Assembly: GCF_000819865.1 (NCBI RefSeq)
Contig: NZ_CDDF01000016.1
Location: 124,001 to 188,000 of the forward strand
Source: Aeromonas eucrenophila
GTDB lineage: Bacteria; Pseudomonadota; Gammaproteobacteria; Enterobacterales; Aeromonadaceae
Direction: 5' to 3'
DNA length: 64,000 nucleotides
How positions within the stretch are numbered: the first letter of the stretch is position 1; every line of letters starts with the position of its first letter. The notes beneath the pieces are model-generated. The model was not told the origin of the DNA and ran no database searches. It worked only from the letters and a program-made list of their open reading frames with translations. Positions 62,633-64,000 of this stretch are shown here, piece by piece. The translations under genes and the position numbers were made by a program.

Positions 62633-64000
62633 ATGAATCAATTCGAGATTATTGAAAGCCGCGTCGCCCAGGTCAGGGTCACTCTGGCCAGTCAAGAACT
62701 GGACGCCTTCATCGTTCCTCACGACGACGAGCACCTGGGGGAGTACATTCCCGCCCATGCCGAGCGTCTGGACTGGATCACCGGTTTCAACGGTTCCGCC
62801 GGGCTCGCCATCATACTGGCGCAGCGGGCGGCCCTGTTCATCGACGGTCGTTACACTGTGCAAGCCCGCATGCAGGCACCGGCCGCGCTGTTCGAGTTTC
62901 TCCATCTCAACGAAGATCCCCATGTGCAGTGGCTGGCGGAGCAGCTGCCATCCGGCGCCCGGGTCGGCTTCGACGCCCGCCTGCACAGCCTGGCCTGGTA
63001 TCAGAATGCCAAGGCCGTGCTGGCCGATCGCGGCATCGAGCTGGTGCGGGTCAAGCAGAACCCCATCGACCTGCACTGGACGGATCGTCCCGTCCCCACC
63101 AAGACCCCGGTCATCCTCTACAGCGAGGAGCTGGCGGGTCAATCGAGCCAAGCCAAACGCGAACTGCTGGCAAGCGATCTGCGCAAGCGCGGGCTGGATG
63201 CGGTGCTGCTGACCCAGGCCGAGCCCATCAACTGGCTGCTCAACCTGCGTGGCCGCGACGTGGAGCGCCTGCCGGTGGTGCTGGGCTTCGCCGTGCTCTA
63301 CGCCAACACCAGCATGGATTTCTTCGTCGACACCGACAAGATCGACTGCATCGCCTTCACCCGTCACGTCGGGCAGGATGTCTCCGTCTATCCCATAGAC
63401 AAGCTGGGTGACGTGCTGCGGCGCATCGGTGAGGATCAGCAAAAGGTGCTGGCCGATCCAAACACCGCCAACGCCTGGACCCAGCTCATCATGGAGGAGG
63501 CCGGCGCCATCCTGGTTGCCGGTCAGGATCCGACCATGCTGCCAAAGGCCTGCAAGAACGGGATTGAGCTGGCCGGCATGCGTGCCGCCCACCTGCGCGA
63601 CGGCGTCGCCGTCACCCGCTTCCTCGCCTGGCTGGACCGACTGGTCGCCAGTGGCGAGTACCAGGGGGTGGATGAAGGCACCCTGGCAGATCAGCTGGAA
63701 GCCTTCCGCCACGAGCAGGATCACTATGTGGAGCCGAGCTTCGACACCATCTCGGCGCTCGGCCCCAACGCCGCCATGTGCCACTACCGTCACACCAACG
63801 GTGTGCCGCGCGCCTTCGGCCAGGACAGCATCTATCTGGTGGACTCCGGCGCCCAGTATCTGGACGGCACCACTGACATCACCCGCACCGTCAAGATCGG
63901 CGAGGTGAGTGAAGAGCACAAAGCCATGTTTACCCGGGTGCTGCAGGGTCACATCGCCCTGGATCAGGCGCGCTTCCCCCGCGGCACCGCCGGCATCCAG
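62633..64000 (+). CDS. Aminopeptidase P (M24) family protein, 3' end outside window
   Basis: This is the first 456 codons of a long aminopeptidase-P-like protein. It has the creatinase N-terminal domain (SRVAQVRVTLASQELDAFIVPHDDEHLGEYIPAHAERLDWITGFNGSAG), a second creatinase-like domain, and the beginning of the M24 pita-bread domain with EPSFDTISALGPNAAMCHY and the first metal ligands in LVDSGAQYLDGTTDITRT (Asp ... Asp). The length so far exceeds E. coli PepP (441), so it belongs to the three-domain group of about 590 residues (human XPNPEP1-like). It should remove an N-terminal residue before proline. It starts 33 bases after the GntR gene and may be co-transcribed. Confidence 0.93.
   Translation, partial: MNQFEIIESRVAQVRVTLASQELDAFIVPHDDEHLGEYIPAHAERLDWITGFNGSAGLAIILAQRAALFIDGRYTVQARMQAPAALFEFLHLNEDPHVQWLAEQLPSGARVGFDARLHSLAWYQNAKAVLADRGIELVRVKQNPIDLHWTDRPVPTKTPVILYSEELAGQSSQAKRELLASDLRKRGLDAVLLTQAEPINWLLNLRGRDVERLPVVLGFAVLYANTSMDFFVDTDKIDCIAFTRHVGQDVSVYPIDKLGDVLRRIGEDQQKVLADPNTANAWTQLIMEEAGAILVAGQDPTMLPKACKNGIELAGMRAAHLRDGVAVTRFLAWLDRLVASGEYQGVDEGTLADQLEAFRHEQDHYVEPSFDTISALGPNAAMCHYRHTNGVPRAFGQDSIYLVDSGAQYLDGTTDITRTVKIGEVSEEHKAMFTRVLQGHIALDQARFPRGTAGIQ

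Noticed and set aside
1-64000. tRNA, rRNA, integrase attachment sites or complete insertion sequences
   Set aside because: None was recognised on either strand by eye. A tRNA or covariance-model scan was not possible here.

Overview
The window is high-GC gammaproteobacterial chromosome and almost certainly comes from Aeromonas. The main reasons are a complete type II secretion operon of the Aeromonas exe type (exeC to exeN), flanked by hslR-hslO-pckA on one side and nudE-cysQ on the other, and a divergent argE / argCBFGH cluster next to ppc. Nearly all of it reads as core chromosome. No tRNA, rRNA, prophage, CRISPR array or complete insertion sequence was seen.

Layout. 1-6.2 kb: the end of a GNAT gene, glnE, an AT-rich orphan gene with a restriction-type nuclease domain, a YgfF-like dehydrogenase and a small exported Cys-rich bufferin-like peptide. 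6.3-17.2 kb: asmA, an operon joining a threonine-synthase-like enzyme to a polar amino-acid ABC transporter, an MgtC/DUF4010 membrane protein, a sugar O-acetyltransferase, a DUF1294 protein, a PaiB-like flavoprotein and an RBBP9-type hydrolase. 17.3-24.7 kb: arginine biosynthesis, with argCBFGH on the minus strand and argE divergent across a tandem ARG box. 24.8-35.3 kb: ppc, a PAS-GAF-GGDEF cyclase, ybaK, an osmC-rhodanese-GNAT operon divergent from a MocR-type regulator, and cidR divergent from cidAB. 35.4-41.0 kb: a small inverted-repeat element at the metL stop codon, the metBL operon facing metJ across MET boxes, an AraC regulator and csaA. 41.1-46.7 kb: a serine-type permease, cysQ, nudE, tyrS and a LuxR-type regulator. 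46.7-58.4 kb: exeC-N. 58.6-64 kb: hslR, hslO, pckA, a GntR regulator and the start of an aminopeptidase P.

How the genes work together. The exe operon encodes the inner-membrane platform (C, E, F, L, M, N), the secretin (D) and the pseudopilus (G-K) that export folded enzymes and toxins. exeAB and the prepilin peptidase lie elsewhere. ppc and pckA catalyse opposite flows between phosphoenolpyruvate and oxaloacetate. The arg and met operons keep their classical operators, and glnE adjusts glutamine synthetase activity.

Most unusual signal. Short, partly diverged duplications of gene ends lie at four places: the 5' end of the MocR gene (31610-31744), the leader-coding start of exeJ (50990-51121), the exeJ/exeK junction (50296-50470) and the exeF/exeG junction (52626-52675). 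Where the copies differ they usually still encode the same peptide. That fits scars left when one allele was replaced by a diverged one better than fresh slippage. Two of the scars create small ORFs (44 and 36 codons) whose stop codons overlap the start of the next gene.
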